64,000 bases of DNA from Planctomycetales bacterium (GCA_027449865.1 DAIDKV010000184.1:31510-95509), one strand, 5' to 3'. Counted from the first letter of the stretch, positions 37,195 to 47,483 are shown. A program made the numbers and translations. Notes: a model not told the origin generated them from the letters alone.

Positions 37195-37476
37195 CTGATT
37201 CCCCTTGTGTACAGGACATTTTCATCTGCTGCGAAACAGGATAGCTATCCGGGGTTCGACATACGTCGTCGACCTGACCCTCGAACAACTAGCTGCGTTG
37301 CATCGATCGGATCAGAGATAAATAAGAGAACTGTGACTTTGGTGAGGCCGATTATGAATCCGTTACGGAGACTTGTCAAGACACCTGCTTTCTTCATCGA
37401 TCGATCTAGGACGAAAAATTTAGGAGACAGCCGTTTCGTCACTGGATGCCGCATCCCTTTCCTTGCCTTCCGACGC

Positions 37477-38862
37477 TCAGTCTGGGATTCGGCCCCGGTC
37501 CGCCATCATTCGATGGTAGTTCGCCAGCCCGGCGTTGCCCTGCTTCTCGTAATAGCCGGCCAGGAGCTCGTGGGTCGGGACGTGATGAGGGTCGGTCCCG
37601 AGGATTTCGTGGGCCCATTTCAACCCCTCGCGATCCTGGCCATGGCCCAGCATCCAGCGCGCGACTTCCAGTCGAGAGGCCACGTCCTTCGGGTCCAGGA
37701 GGATCTTGCTTCGGACCCGAAGCATGCGATCTTCCTCGTCGCGGAGTTGCGCCGCTCTTTGCGATTCCCGCCGCGCCTCGGCGTCTCGACCCGCCAGCTT
37801 CAACGCCTGGGCATGGGCGTAGTGATATTCGTGACGAAATGGCTCGGCCCGCGTCAGCGTTTCCAGTCGCTGGCAGGCGCGGTCGAGGCGCCCGAACCGG
37901 ATGTCGAGTTGAGCGATCTCCTGGAGCGCCTCGGGGTGCTGGGGGGCGACCGCCAGGGCGTCTTCAAACGCCCGAACGGCGGCCTCGATGTTCCCCTGTC
38001 GAAGAGCGCAACGGCCGAGGCCCACCTTCGCGCCGGCGTCTTTCGGGTGGTCGGCCAGGTATCGGCGATATTCTCGCGCGGCCTCGTCGAATCGCTGGTC
38101 CTTCACCAGTTGCTCGGCGAGACCGATCCGGGCTTTCTCCAGGTGAGGCGATCGCTCGAGCGCGGCCCGATAGTTCCGGATCAGGACGGCCGGCGGATCG
38201 CTCATCCGCGAGGCGATCTCGATCCGCCAGAGGTAGGGTTGAGGGTCCGAGGGCCTCAGCTCTCGGTATCGCTCGATCGCCGGGGCCGCCTGCGTCAGGC
38301 GATAGGTTTCCAGGTAGATCCGGGCCAGCTCGCGGGCGACCTCGGCCCGGGGCTCGCTTTGCTCCTCAAACGCTTTCAAGAGGATCGGCTCGGCCGCCTG
38401 GGTCTGATGGGCCCGGGCCTGGTAGATCGCCCGGATGATCTCCAGCGGGCGCCGGTCGTAGCCAAGGTCGGCGGCTCGACGGAAGGCCGTCGCCGTTTCG
38501 TTCGGCCTGTCGTCCACCAGCCCGAGCCAGGCCCGGTAATACTGCGCCTCGCCCGAGGTCGGACGCGCCTCGATCCAGTGACGGAGCGGTTCCCGGGCCT
38601 CCTCGAATCGCGCCTCGGCGAACGCCCTTCGAACCGGAGCCGCCAGTTGCTCCGTTTGAAACGAACGATATCCGGCGTAGCCGGCCAGAAGCCCTGTCGC
38701 CAGAATCCCAAAAACCAGCCATCGAGGAATCCGGCGCAGTCGGGCGACGATCGGCGGCCACGAGGATACGATCGAACCGAACACGCGCGATCTCCGGTTG
38801 AGGATGCCTCTCTCCAGCGCCGAGGATTGGCCCGGTTCCGCGCCTTGTTCGCGAGGGGTCAT
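37477..38862 (-). CDS. Membrane-anchored TPR protein
   Basis: A 461-residue protein with one membrane helix at about 47-67 (WLVFGILATGLLAGYAGY) followed by a tetratricopeptide superhelix. Clear repeats are YYRAWLGLVDDRPNETATAF, AAREYRRYLADHPKDAGAKV and AVRAFEDALAVAPQHPEAL. TPR arrays bind partner proteins. Its ATG overlaps the stop of the multihaem cytochrome gene (ATGA), so the two are co-translated and probably work together, for instance with the TPR protein as assembly scaffold for the cytochrome. Confidence 0.9.
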   Translation of the reverse strand: MTPREQGAEPGQSSALERGILNRRSRVFGSIVSSWPPIVARLRRIPRWLVFGILATGLLAGYAGYRSFQTEQLAAPVRRAFAEARFEEAREPLRHWIEARPTSGEAQYYRAWLGLVDDRPNETATAFRRAADLGYDRRPLEIIRAIYQARAHQTQAAEPILLKAFEEQSEPRAEVARELARIYLETYRLTQAAPAIERYRELRPSDPQPYLWRIEIASRMSDPPAVLIRNYRAALERSPHLEKARIGLAEQLVKDQRFDEAAREYRRYLADHPKDAGAKVGLGRCALRQGNIEAAVRAFEDALAVAPQHPEALQEIAQLDIRFGRLDRACQRLETLTRAEPFRHEYHYAHAQALKLAGRDAEARRESQRAAQLRDEEDRMLRVRSKILLDPKDVASRLEVARWMLGHGQDREGLKWAHEILGTDPHHVPTHELLAGYYEKQGNAGLANYHRMMADRGRIPD

Positions 38863-40658
38863 GGGTTTTTCTCGCGATGGACCCGGATATGGTGATCGGT
38901 GAATCGGGCCTGCAATCGCGGATCGGCCACTTTCGGCATGTGACAGTCAATGCAGTTGGCGGCGGGATTCACCGGGCAGACGAGCGCTCGGCCCTTGCCG
39001 GTGTGCGCGGGCTCGTTCGACGAGTGGCATTTGAGACACTTTGATTCATATAGGGGGTTCGATCGAACGAGGCCGCGGTGCGGGTCGTGGCAGGTCGTGC
39101 AGTGGAGGGCGCCCTCGGTCGCGGTAAAGCAGCGGCTGAACCGGAGGGTTGTCCCCTGGACGCGGGTGAATTCGGGATCGCTCGGCTCGACGGAACCGGT
39201 CACTCCGTGGCATTCCTGGCACGATTCCAGCAGCCGGCGCGCGGGGGAGCGGGTCGTGACGGCGATGGCCGAATCGGCGAAGCCGCCTTCCACGGCTCGC
39301 ACATGATTGAGCCCTGGGCCGTGACAGCGCTCGCAGCCGATTCCGCGGTCGCCCGACTCGGGACCCGTCGGGTTCTCGGGATCCGGGAGGGCCGCGCGGA
39401 ACCAGGTGGTGTGGCATTGCAGGCACTGTTCCAGCGCCCTGCCCGAGAGGGGCAAACCCACGAACTCATCGGGGCGGCTGGGGACCGCGTTGACACCCTT
39501 GGTCAATCGCCACGATCGATCCGCCGCGTAGTAGGAGATCCGAAGTTCGCGGGGTGTTCCGCCCGGGTCGTCGCGGGCAACCATCGTGATCCCGTGCTCA
39601 CCCGAGCCCAGGGCGTAGGCCACGACCGCGCGGACGATCCGGCCGCGATCGTCGGACGTCTCCAGTCGAGGGCGGCCATCGGCCTCGCGGGTGAATCGGT
39701 GTCGGATGCCGGGCGCGAGCGGGTCCGGGATCGGAGCGTCGGGGAGCGGGACACTGGCCAGGTCGGAGCCGAGGGAAAGCGTTCGGGCGTGCGGACTTTC
39801 CTTTTGGCCCATCCGATAGAGATGTCGATGGCAATCGCCGCACCGTCGCGAGCCAACATACGGCGAGGGCTCGACCCGAGAGGCGCCTGGATCCGGGCCG
39901 CCGGCTCGTTCGAGCATGGTGTCGGCCAGTTCGTCGCGACCAAGCTGGAGGGCTGCCCGGCTGAGGAGCCAGGCCGCCTCGCGATCGGGATCGACTCCCT
40001 CGGTGAAGGGGCCGAGCAGGTCGGCCGCCTCGCTCGGCCGGCCCATCCGCATCAGCAGTTGAGCGATGAGCTTGATGGCCCCCGAGGGACCTCGCACCTC
40101 GCGAAGCGGGGCTCGATCGAGGATCGAGAAGCGATCGAGGAAGGCACGCTCCCTCGCCGGGGTTGGGGCGAACCGCGCCAGGCCCATCACCAGCAGGCCA
40201 AGGCCGGGACCATCCGGGATCGAGCCGAGATGTTCGACCTCCTCCACCACCCGGCGCCGGGACGCGTGATCGGTGCCCGACGAGAGCGCCAGCGATTGTC
40301 CGAGCTCGTCGAGAGCCCGATCGGCGAGGGGGTCGTTGGGATCGACCCGATGGGCGGCCTCCATCGCGGCCCAGCCGAGGACCGTCCGGTCGCGGTCGAG
40401 CAGCCCCCGCCCCAGAGCCGCCAGTTCGGCCGCCGTCGGGCCAGAGGAGCCAGGCCGATCGTATCGAGCAAACGCCTCATCCAGGCGCCCGGACCGGATC
40501 GCGTCGAGCGAGCCCTCACCCGCCTGAGCTTTGGTATGCGGAGCGTGGCCTCGATCGACTCGCGTCCCACATCCCGGGTTCCCGATGGCCAGGAGCAGGA
40601 GGAGAACCGTGGGAAGGGTGAGACTCGGCCATCGAGACCCGATGATTGCGTCCATCAA
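38859..40658 (-). CDS. Exported multihaem c-type cytochrome with N-terminal helical repeats
   Basis: A 599-residue protein with a lipoprotein-like signal (LLLLLAIGNPGC). Residues about 45-260 are TPR-like helices (PTAAELAALGRGLLDRD and so on). The C-terminal half carries seven CxxCH haem sites: CGDCH, CLQCH, CERCH, CQECH, CTTCH, CLKCH and CIDCH. The pattern resembles the cytochrome c554/c-prime group that transfers electrons in the periplasm. The partner redox system is not in the window. It is coupled by ATGA to the TPR gene downstream. Confidence 0.92.
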   Translation of the reverse strand: MMDAIIGSRWPSLTLPTVLLLLLAIGNPGCGTRVDRGHAPHTKAQAGEGSLDAIRSGRLDEAFARYDRPGSSGPTAAELAALGRGLLDRDRTVLGWAAMEAAHRVDPNDPLADRALDELGQSLALSSGTDHASRRRVVEEVEHLGSIPDGPGLGLLVMGLARFAPTPARERAFLDRFSILDRAPLREVRGPSGAIKLIAQLLMRMGRPSEAADLLGPFTEGVDPDREAAWLLSRAALQLGRDELADTMLERAGGPDPGASRVEPSPYVGSRRCGDCHRHLYRMGQKESPHARTLSLGSDLASVPLPDAPIPDPLAPGIRHRFTREADGRPRLETSDDRGRIVRAVVAYALGSGEHGITMVARDDPGGTPRELRISYYAADRSWRLTKGVNAVPSRPDEFVGLPLSGRALEQCLQCHTTWFRAALPDPENPTGPESGDRGIGCERCHGPGLNHVRAVEGGFADSAIAVTTRSPARRLLESCQECHGVTGSVEPSDPEFTRVQGTTLRFSRCFTATEGALHCTTCHDPHRGLVRSNPLYESKCLKCHSSNEPAHTGKGRALVCPVNPAANCIDCHMPKVADPRLQARFTDHHIRVHREKNP

Positions 40659-40814
40659 TTCGATTCAGCGTCGGCCCGAGAAACAAACGTCGCGATTTCT
40701 CCGACCTATCCTACCCGAGTCGATCCGGGAGCGGCAACGCGACGAGGGCTTCATCGAGGCGAACCGGCCCGGGGCGTCTGGGTGGGGCCTCCGGGCCGAT
40801 CGATGATCGATCGA

Positions 40815-42065
40815 TCAACCGGCCTGAACGACCCGGTGATCGATGGAGTGGCGACGGCCCTTGTTCGACTTGAGATCGAACCGCCCCAGGCCGAGCGCTC
40901 CGGCCAGGGCGATGTGCTGGGGCTGCCGGACGTCGAATCCCTCTTTCTTCAGTGGATCGAGGGCAACCTTGCCGGAAGCGGCGACGGGCGGCAGGCCCTC
41001 CTGCTTTCGCTTCGCGTCGACAATGTCCCACTCGATCCGATCGAGCGCGACCGGGTCGGTCGCGAAGAAGACCGCGTTGTATTCCCAGGTGTACTTGCCG
41101 CCCTCCCACGAGAACGGCCCGCCCTGGTAGACACCCCGGATTCCGTCCATGATCTGGAGGACGAACTTGTCCTGGATGATCGGGTGGCTGACCATCGTCG
41201 GGATGAACTGGTTGCAAACGTTGGTGAACGGTGTCTGGTGCGATCGCGCGACGTTGTTCACCGACCCGTGGCTCATGTTCTTCAGAGCCCCGGTGACGCC
41301 GGCGGAGCCGTGATCCTTCAGGACGGGAATCGCGACGATCTTGTTGACCGTCCGCGCGACCAGCTTGCCCAGGTGCGACCGATAGAGCCGGTCGTCCTTC
41401 GGGTCGTCGCCGTAGGGAACCAGGTCCATCCAGACATAGGCATCGTGGTCGAAGCCGGCAATCGGATCCTTGGCGAACGCCGGGAAATCGAGTTTGGTCT
41501 GATTTCCGTCGGGATCCAGCCCCCCCCAGCGGATATCCGCCGGAAGGATCTTGTGGTATCCGGCCTGCATGAACTCGCCGCGATAACGATCGTAGACGAA
41601 GATGTCGCGGGCCTTCACGCCGCAGGCGATCAGCTTCTCGATGGTCTCCAGAACGATCTCGAACGAGGAGTGGGCGAAGGGTTGTCCGTTGGGGACGACC
41701 TTGATGCCGACCACGTCGCCCGGTTCGAAGAAGTGCCGCCACCCCTCGACGGCGTCGGTGGCGCCTGTGAGCGCCTGGATGCCCCGATTCATGGCCGACT
41801 TGATGGCCTGAGCGTCCTTCTTGCCGTCGTGGATCATTCGAGGGTCGCGGACCTCGATCACGCGCCCTGGATAGAGCCCCGGGACGGCCCACTTGCTCTT
41901 CGGGTGCCCCTCGCTGCCGTGATGGGTCACGCGGCCGATCGGCGAGGGAGCGTCTTCCGCGCCACGCGAGGTGCCGAGGGCCAGGGGAAGAGCCCCGGCC
42001 GAGAGGGCGGAGGCGGCCAGGAATCGTCTTCGACTGGAGCCGCCGCAGGGATATCCGTGATTCAT
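40815..42065 (-). CDS. DUF362 domain protein with Tat signal
   Basis: A 416-residue exported protein. SSRRRFLAASALSAGALPLA is a twin-arginine signal. The DUF362 domain shows GDVVGIKVVPNG, KIVAIPVLKDHGSAGVTGALKNMSHG and a late FFATDPVALDRIEWDIVDAKR. The family often accompanies iron-sulfur proteins; no cysteine clusters are present here and the reaction is unknown. It lies upstream of the cytochrome and TPR genes on the same strand with a 156-base gap, so it may share their transcript. Confidence 0.9.
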   Translation of the reverse strand: MNHGYPCGGSSRRRFLAASALSAGALPLALGTSRGAEDAPSPIGRVTHHGSEGHPKSKWAVPGLYPGRVIEVRDPRMIHDGKKDAQAIKSAMNRGIQALTGATDAVEGWRHFFEPGDVVGIKVVPNGQPFAHSSFEIVLETIEKLIACGVKARDIFVYDRYRGEFMQAGYHKILPADIRWGGLDPDGNQTKLDFPAFAKDPIAGFDHDAYVWMDLVPYGDDPKDDRLYRSHLGKLVARTVNKIVAIPVLKDHGSAGVTGALKNMSHGSVNNVARSHQTPFTNVCNQFIPTMVSHPIIQDKFVLQIMDGIRGVYQGGPFSWEGGKYTWEYNAVFFATDPVALDRIEWDIVDAKRKQEGLPPVAASGKVALDPLKKEGFDVRQPQHIALAGALGLGRFDLKSNKGRRHSIDHRVVQAG

Positions 42066-42273
42066 CTCGGGATCGCCTTCCCAGTCAAGGTGGGGATCCC
42101 GCCCGCCAGGGCGAGCCAGGCGGAATCCGAGACAGGCGGAGATCCTCGCCCCGGGGAACCCAGCCAGGATCCCCGGAGCCGGAACGTCCGATCCAAAACG
42201 CGGGCCGTCCTGGATACGACGGCCGTGTTACTGGAGCATGACAGGGAAAACGGGAGCGGTCAAGGTTTGACCC

Positions 42274-43464
42274 TCAACGATCGGGGATCACCTTCAGCGA
42301 GTTGAACGCCTTGCCTTCGAGGGATTCGAGGAAGGCGCCGCCGCCGGTGGAGACGTGGCTGACCTTTTCGGCCAGGCCGAACTTCTCGACCGCCTCGGCC
42401 GACTCGCCGCCGCCGACGGCCGTGACGGCGGGTGAGGCGGCCATGGCCTCGGCCACCGATCGGGTGCCGGCCGCGAACGCCTCGACCTCGAACATGCCCA
42501 TCGGGCCGTTCCAGACGACGGTTCCGGCCTGCTTGATGATGGCCGCGTATTCGGCGGCGGTGGTCGGGCCGATGTCCATGCCGAACCAACCGTCGGGGAT
42601 CTCGGCGCGGCCGACGACCCTGGTCTGTGCACCGGCCGCGGGCTTATCCGCGATCAGGTGATCGCTCGGCAGGGCGATTTTCTCGCCGGCCATTTCCAGA
42701 ACGTGGCGGGCCAGGTCGAGCTTGTCGGCCTCGACGCGGCTCGATCCGATCGGAACGCCCTGCGCCGCGAGGAAGGTGTAGGTCATCGCGCCGCCGATCA
42801 GGAGGCGGTCCACCTTTTTGAGGAGGTTCTCGATGACGAGGATCTTGTCGGAGACCTTGGCGCCTCCCATCACGGCGACGTACGGATGCTTCGGGAATCG
42901 GAGCAAGGTGTCGAGAATTTGAAGTTCTTTCTCGACCAGGAACCCGATCGCGCGGCGGTCGGCCGGGAACTGCTCGGGGACGGCGACCATCGAGGCCTCG
43001 TCGCGGTGGCAGGTGCCGAAGGCGTCGTTGACGTAGCAATCCGCCAGTCCGGCGAGTTTGGCGGCGAAGGCGGGATCGCCCTTTTTCTCGCCCTTGTTGA
43101 ACCGGACGTTCTCCAGGACGACGATCCCGCCCGGCTGGAGGGCGGAGCAGGCGGCCTCGGCCTCTGGTCCGACGGTGTCGCCGACCTTCTTCACCGGCTG
43201 GCCGATCAGCTCGCCGGGCCGGGCGGCGACCGGGTCGAGCCGGAACGGAGCGTCGGTGGCCGGGTCGCCGCTCGGCCGGCCGAGATGGCTGACCAGGATC
43301 AGGCTCCCGCCTCGGTCGAGGACCGCCTTGAGCGTCGGCAGGGCGCCTCGAATCCGACGGTCGTCGGCCACCTGGCCGTCGGATGTCTGCGGTACGTTGA
43401 AGTCCACGCGGACCAGCACCTTCTGGCCGGCCACGTCGATGTCGCGAACCGATTGCTTCGACAT
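42274..43464 (-). CDS. pgk: Phosphoglycerate kinase
   Basis: A 396-residue glycolytic enzyme that transfers phosphate between 1,3-bisphosphoglycerate and ADP. Characteristic segments are VLVRVDFNVPQ, HLGRPSG, NVRFNKGEKKGDPAFA, VAVMGGAKVSDKI, GGAMTYTFLAA, WNGPMGMFE and STGGGAFLESLEGK. The length is normal. The start at 43464 (MSKQSVRDID) is at the family position; the frame stays open into the gap gene without meaning. It is downstream of gap by 110 bases on the same strand, forming a gap-pgk operon. Confidence 0.97.
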   Translation of the reverse strand: MSKQSVRDIDVAGQKVLVRVDFNVPQTSDGQVADDRRIRGALPTLKAVLDRGGSLILVSHLGRPSGDPATDAPFRLDPVAARPGELIGQPVKKVGDTVGPEAEAACSALQPGGIVVLENVRFNKGEKKGDPAFAAKLAGLADCYVNDAFGTCHRDEASMVAVPEQFPADRRAIGFLVEKELQILDTLLRFPKHPYVAVMGGAKVSDKILVIENLLKKVDRLLIGGAMTYTFLAAQGVPIGSSRVEADKLDLARHVLEMAGEKIALPSDHLIADKPAAGAQTRVVGRAEIPDGWFGMDIGPTTAAEYAAIIKQAGTVVWNGPMGMFEVEAFAAGTRSVAEAMAASPAVTAVGGGESAEAVEKFGLAEKVSHVSTGGGAFLESLEGKAFNSLKVIPDR

Positions 43465-43574
43465 GCGAATCCCCCGGGGTCCAGGGTCTCGGCGCGCGGC
43501 GGTCCGGCCCGCGATCGCCCCCGCCGATGGATTCGGCGAGGGAAGTCGCGGACGGCGCGCCGGGCCGGGACCGA

Positions 43575-44576
43575 TCAAAGCGCGCCCAGTCTCGTCAACA
43601 GCTCGGCGGTCCGGTTCGAATAGCCCCACTCGTTGTCGTACCAGGCGATCACCTTCACCATGTTGTCGATGACCAGCGTCTGGTCGGGCATGAAGATGCA
43701 CGAGTGAGGATTCCCGACGATATCGCTGGAAACCAGCGGATCCGCGGCGTACTCGACGACACCCTTCATCGGCCCCTCGGCCGCGGCCTTCATCGCACTG
43801 TTGATCTGGTCCTTGGTGACCGGCGACTTCATCGTGGCCGTGAGGTCGGTCACCGAGCCGACCGGAACCGGGACCCGGAGCGAGAATCCGGTGAGCTTCC
43901 CCTTCAGCTCGGGGATGACCAGGCCCACCGCGACCGCGGCGCCGGTCTTCGACGGGATGATGTTCACCGCCGCCGCCCGGGCGCGATACGGATCCTCGTG
44001 GATCTGATCGGCGACCCGCTGGTCGTTGGTGTAGGCGTGGACCGTCGTCATCAGCCCCTTCTCGATCCCGAAGGCGTCGTTGAGCACCTTCGTCATCGGC
44101 GCCAGGCAGTTGGTCGTGCAGGAGGCGTTGGAGATGATCCGGTGGTTCTTGTTCAGGATGTTGTCGTTGACCCCCAGAACGATCGTGGCGTCCAGGTCGT
44201 CCTTGGCCGGGGCCGAGAGGATCACCCGCTCCGCGCCGGCGTCGATGTGCTTCTGGAGCGAGGCCCGGTTGGTGAACCGGCCGGTCGACTCCAGCGCCAC
44301 CTGGCAACCGAGCTTCTTCCAGGGAAGTTCGGCCGGATCCTTCTCGGTGGTGATCGGGATTTCCTTGCCGTTGACGACGATGCTCTTCTCGCGGGCCTCG
44401 ACGGTCCCCTTGAACCGTCCCTGCACGCTATCATACTTCAGGAGCAAGGCGAGGTGCTTGGGATCCGACAGGTCGTTGATCGCCACCACGTCAAAGTCGC
44501 CCGGCTTCTCGGCCAGGACGCGGAAGACCAGGCGGCCGATGCGTCCAAATCCATTGATGCCCACGCGTAACGCCAC
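43575..44576 (-). CDS. gap: Glyceraldehyde-3-phosphate dehydrogenase, type I
   Basis: A 333-residue enzyme oxidising glyceraldehyde 3-phosphate with NAD and phosphate. [14 protein letters not shown] is the Rossmann start, [13 protein letters not shown] carries catalytic Cys153, and [11 protein letters not shown] closes the fold. The start is a GTG at 44576, decided by an AGGAGG ribosome site six bases upstream and by the family N-terminus ([12 protein letters not shown]); the open frame continues to 44759 without homology. It precedes pgk in the same operon. Confidence 0.97.
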   Translation of the reverse strand: MALRVGINGFGRIGRLVFRVLAEKPGDFDVVAINDLSDPKHLALLLKYDSVQGRFKGTVEAREKSIVVNGKEIPITTEKDPAELPWKKLGCQVALESTGRFTNRASLQKHIDAGAERVILSAPAKDDLDATIVLGVNDNILNKNHRIISNASCTTNCLAPMTKVLNDAFGIEKGLMTTVHAYTNDQRVADQIHEDPYRARAAAVNIIPSKTGAAVAVGLVIPELKGKLTGFSLRVPVPVGSVTDLTATMKSPVTKDQINSAMKAAAEGPMKGVVEYAADPLVSSDIVGNPHSCIFMPDQTLVIDNMVKVIAWYDNEWGYSNRTAELLTRLGAL

Positions 44577-44582
44577 GTCAGA

Positions 44583-44588
44583 CCTCCT
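44583..44588 (-). promoter_or_regulatory. Perfect AGGAGG ribosome binding site for gap
   Basis: AGGAGG on the minus strand, six bases before a GTG start. It decides between the GTG and longer open-frame starts. Confidence 0.8.
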
Positions 44589-44882
44589 CGTACGGGGATT
44601 CGGGGATCGAGTTGTGCGGTCGGGCGGAAGGCCCCGGCTCGCGGGTAAGATAGCAGAACGCCGCCTCATTTCGTAGCACCCGCCGCCGGGCCGTCCGGTC
44701 GGGGTCGGGGCTCTCGGCACGCGGCGAGGAAGGAGGGGCAGGGAATCCGAGGCTCGCACGGTCCCTCACGGCGACCGAGGGGCTTTCGTCCCACTCCGAC
44801 TGATTTCAGCGAATTCTCAGGGGATTGGCAAGAACCCGCCGCCGTTCGAGCGACAGGCCGACGCCCGAAGCGCCGGCGGCGA

Positions 44883-46166
44883 TCAGCGGGCGATGCCCTT
44901 CGGCTCCGGGCAGGCCAGCATCTCGGCCATGGCATCGGCGACCTTGTTCCAGTCGGAATCGGCCACGGAAGCGCGACGACGCTTCGCCATCTCCAGGTCG
45001 TGGTCGGCCATCGCCTGGTCGAGCTTCTCCAGGAACTCGTCGTGCGACTCGGCCGTGAGAATCAGCTCGCCATAGGGCTCGAACGCCGGGAGCCTCGCGG
45101 CGACCAGCGGAAACCCCAGACACAGATATTCCTTCAACTTGGTCGGGTTGCAGAGCCGGTTGAATTCATTGCGCAGGAACGGAATGATCCCGACGTCGAA
45201 GTGGGCGACGTAGGCGGGCATGTCCTCGGGCAGAAGCTGGGGAATGTGGACCACGTTCGGCTCGGCCTTGACGCGGGAGAGGTCGAGCTGCTCGGGGCCG
45301 ATCAAAACGACGGTCGCCGGCGCGATGTGGCGGGCGATCTTGATGATCAACTCCTTGTCCATCCGGTAGTCGTCCATGCCTCCGAAGAAGCCGACGATCG
45401 GCCGCTTCAGGTCGCGGATCGCCGGCGGGGCGGGCGGGCGCTCGCCTTCCAGAGGGCGTGCGGTCGTGTAGGCCTGGTAGTCGACCCCGTGTCCGAGAAA
45501 CCGGGCGTCCTCGGTTAGCCCCTGCTCCTGATCGAGCAGCGCCTGGCTGATGTAGGCCGCGTGGTCGCAGAGCTTCAGGAGCCGGCGCTCCAGTCCGGCG
45601 ATGACCTTCGAGTCGGAGTCGGGGAGCGTCGAGAAGTCGTCGCAGCGGTCGAAGACGACCTTCGTCCAGGAGAGGCGTTCGGCGGCCGGGGTCATCGTCG
45701 GCATCGAGACGCAGAGGGAGGGCCGGCGCATCCCCAGCCATCGCCGGACCATCCGCACCTGTGCCGCGAGCAGCCAGCCGTTGAACTCGATCATCCGGGG
45801 CGAGTACGAGGGGACGAACAGGGGCGAATAGATCCACATCCCCGTCGCCGGGTCGCGACGCAGGCCCTTGACCAGGCTCTTGACCTTCCGCTGATACCGC
45901 CGCCAGGCAATCTCGGTCCGGCCGGGGACCGGCATGCGCATTCCTATACTGTTGATCCAGACCGTCGGTACGCGGCGGGCAATCCGGGTCGCCATCCGAA
46001 CCGAGGCGTGCCCCCGGTTGTGATACCACCAGTCGACGTTACCGAACCAGACGACCCCGTCGCATCGGGAAGGGTCGGCGGCGGTGCCCGAAGGGGTCGA
46101 GCCGGGGGTCGTCGTTTCCGGGCTACCGGCGATCAGATGAGACATCGACATACTCTCGGTGGTCAT
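44883..46166 (-). CDS. Glycosyltransferase, GT4-like (GT-B fold)
   Basis: A 427-residue protein. The N-terminal half starts DGVVWFGNVDWWYHNRGHAS and contains VFDRCDDFSTLP. The C-terminal nucleotide-sugar domain has PIVGFFGGMDDYRMD, VVLIGPEQLDLS, NVVHIPQLLPEDMPAYVAHFDVGIIPF and NPTKLKEYLCLGFPLVAA, where the KLKEY segment holds the usual acidic donor-site residue. The pattern suits a cytoplasmic glycosyltransferase of surface-polysaccharide synthesis. The ATG at 46166 is chosen; later in-frame ATGs at 46151 and 46145 are possible. It is divergent from the heptose genes, suggesting a shared glycan locus. Confidence 0.87.
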   Translation of the reverse strand: MTTESMSMSHLIAGSPETTTPGSTPSGTAADPSRCDGVVWFGNVDWWYHNRGHASVRMATRIARRVPTVWINSIGMRMPVPGRTEIAWRRYQRKVKSLVKGLRRDPATGMWIYSPLFVPSYSPRMIEFNGWLLAAQVRMVRRWLGMRRPSLCVSMPTMTPAAERLSWTKVVFDRCDDFSTLPDSDSKVIAGLERRLLKLCDHAAYISQALLDQEQGLTEDARFLGHGVDYQAYTTARPLEGERPPAPPAIRDLKRPIVGFFGGMDDYRMDKELIIKIARHIAPATVVLIGPEQLDLSRVKAEPNVVHIPQLLPEDMPAYVAHFDVGIIPFLRNEFNRLCNPTKLKEYLCLGFPLVAARLPAFEPYGELILTAESHDEFLEKLDQAMADHDLEMAKRRRASVADSDWNKVADAMAEMLACPEPKGIAR

Positions 46167-46508
46167 CTCGACGGGGATCTCGCGAAGGCGGGCGGGGCGG
46201 GGGTCGTGGGTGGAATCCGGCGCCGCGATTGGTAAGGGTCCGTGATCCCCACTTCCTCTCGACAGGCTTAATCTACCACCTGGCCGCCACAGCGAACAAG
46301 AGGTGGCGTCGTGGCAACGCCCGTGGCCGCCAACCCGCGCGATTGACACGGAGGATGGACAGAACTTCCCAGTGCGATATAGGATTTCCTTGCTGCCGTC
46401 CACCGCTCTCCCAGACACGACGATGGGGCCGATCGACCCGTCGCACGCCGGCGCTGTCTCGGATCCGGCCGAGACGATTCGCGTTGGGGTTTTCTCACGA
46501 GGACATCG
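46167..46508. promoter_or_regulatory. Divergent promoter region of the glycosyltransferase and heptose genes
   Basis: A 342-base spacer between divergent genes, so both promoters should be here. Sequence around 46370-46390 (AGTGCGATATAGGATTTC) contains a TATAGGAT-like -10, but I cannot pair it with a convincing -35. No coding sequence is supported. Confidence 0.4.
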
Positions 46509-47483
46509 ATGATCATCTCCCAGACCCCCTATCGGGTGAGCTTCGCGGGCGGCGGAACCGACCTGCCTGCCTTCTACCGGAATGAGCCGGGGGCCGTCCT
46601 GAGCGTCGCGATCAATCATCACATGTACGTGACGATCCACGATCGCTTCGAGCCCACCATCCGCGTGAGTTATTCGAAGACCGAGACCGCGACCAGTCTG
46701 GACGAGGTGCAGCATGACCTGGTTCGCGAGGCCATGCGTCTGGTGGAAATCGACGACCCGCTCGAAATCACCACGATCGGCGACGTCCCGGCCGGGACCG
46801 GAATGGGGTCCAGCAGCAGTCTGACCGTCGGCCTGCTCAATGCCCTGCACACCTACCGACATCGGGTGGTCGGCGCCCCGACCCTGGCCGAGCAGGCGTG
46901 CCGGATCGAGATCGAGATCCTCAAGAACCCGATCGGCCGCCAGGACCAGTACGCGGCGGCCTTCGGCGGGATCAACTACTTCCGCTTCAATCCCGACGAC
47001 ACCGTGGATGTCGAGCCCGTTCCCTGCCGGGCCGAGACCCTGGCCGAGCTGGAGAAAAGAATTCTGCTGGTCTACACTGGCCAGTCCCGCGACGCCAACG
47101 AGATCCTCGGGCGCCAGACCAGCGGCACGGGCGACCGGATGGAGGTCCTTCGCCAGATGCGCGACCTCGCCGGCCGAATGCGACTGGCGCTGACCGACGA
47201 CGGAGACCTCGACCGCTTCGCCGATCTGCTGGAGGAGGGCTGGCAGCTCAAGCGATCGCTGGGGTTCGGGATCAGTAACAACCGGATCGACGAAATGTAC
47301 GAAACCGCGAAGAAGGCGGGTGCCGTCGGCGGCAAGCTCCTCGGCGCGGGCGGCGGCGGCTTCCTGCTCCTGATGGCCCCTCCCTGGCGGCACCGGGCCA
47401 TCCGAGAGGCCCTGAGCCGGCCTCGCGAGCTTCCGTTCAAGATCGTCCGTCACGGTAGCCGGATCATCTTCATCCAGAACTAA
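46509..47483 (+). CDS. hddA: GHMP kinase, D-glycero-D-manno-heptose 7-phosphate kinase-like
   Basis: A 324-residue GHMP kinase. PYRVSFAGGGTDLPAFY is the family N-terminus, TGMGSSSSLTVGLLNAL the phosphate-binding loop (GHMP motif 2), and VGGKLLGAGGGGFLLL motif 3. The whole pattern, including NPIGRQDQYAAAFGGINYF, matches HddA-type kinases that phosphorylate D-glycero-D-manno-heptose 7-phosphate at C1. GAGG lies 6 bases before the ATG. It is followed after 79 bases by the nucleotidyltransferase-phosphatase fusion, giving three steps of the GDP-heptose route in two genes; GmhA is not in the window. Confidence 0.88.
   Translation: MIISQTPYRVSFAGGGTDLPAFYRNEPGAVLSVAINHHMYVTIHDRFEPTIRVSYSKTETATSLDEVQHDLVREAMRLVEIDDPLEITTIGDVPAGTGMGSSSSLTVGLLNALHTYRHRVVGAPTLAEQACRIEIEILKNPIGRQDQYAAAFGGINYFRFNPDDTVDVEPVPCRAETLAELEKRILLVYTGQSRDANEILGRQTSGTGDRMEVLRQMRDLAGRMRLALTDDGDLDRFADLLEEGWQLKRSLGFGISNNRIDEMYETAKKAGAVGGKLLGAGGGGFLLLMAPPWRHRAIREALSRPRELPFKIVRHGSRIIFIQN

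Noticed and set aside
36730..42305. Very long plus-strand open frames (36730-38895 and 39078-42305) opposite the TPR, cytochrome and DUF362 genes
   Set aside because: They cross several real minus-strand genes and intergenic DNA and show no hydrophobic core or motif; antisense artefacts of high GC.
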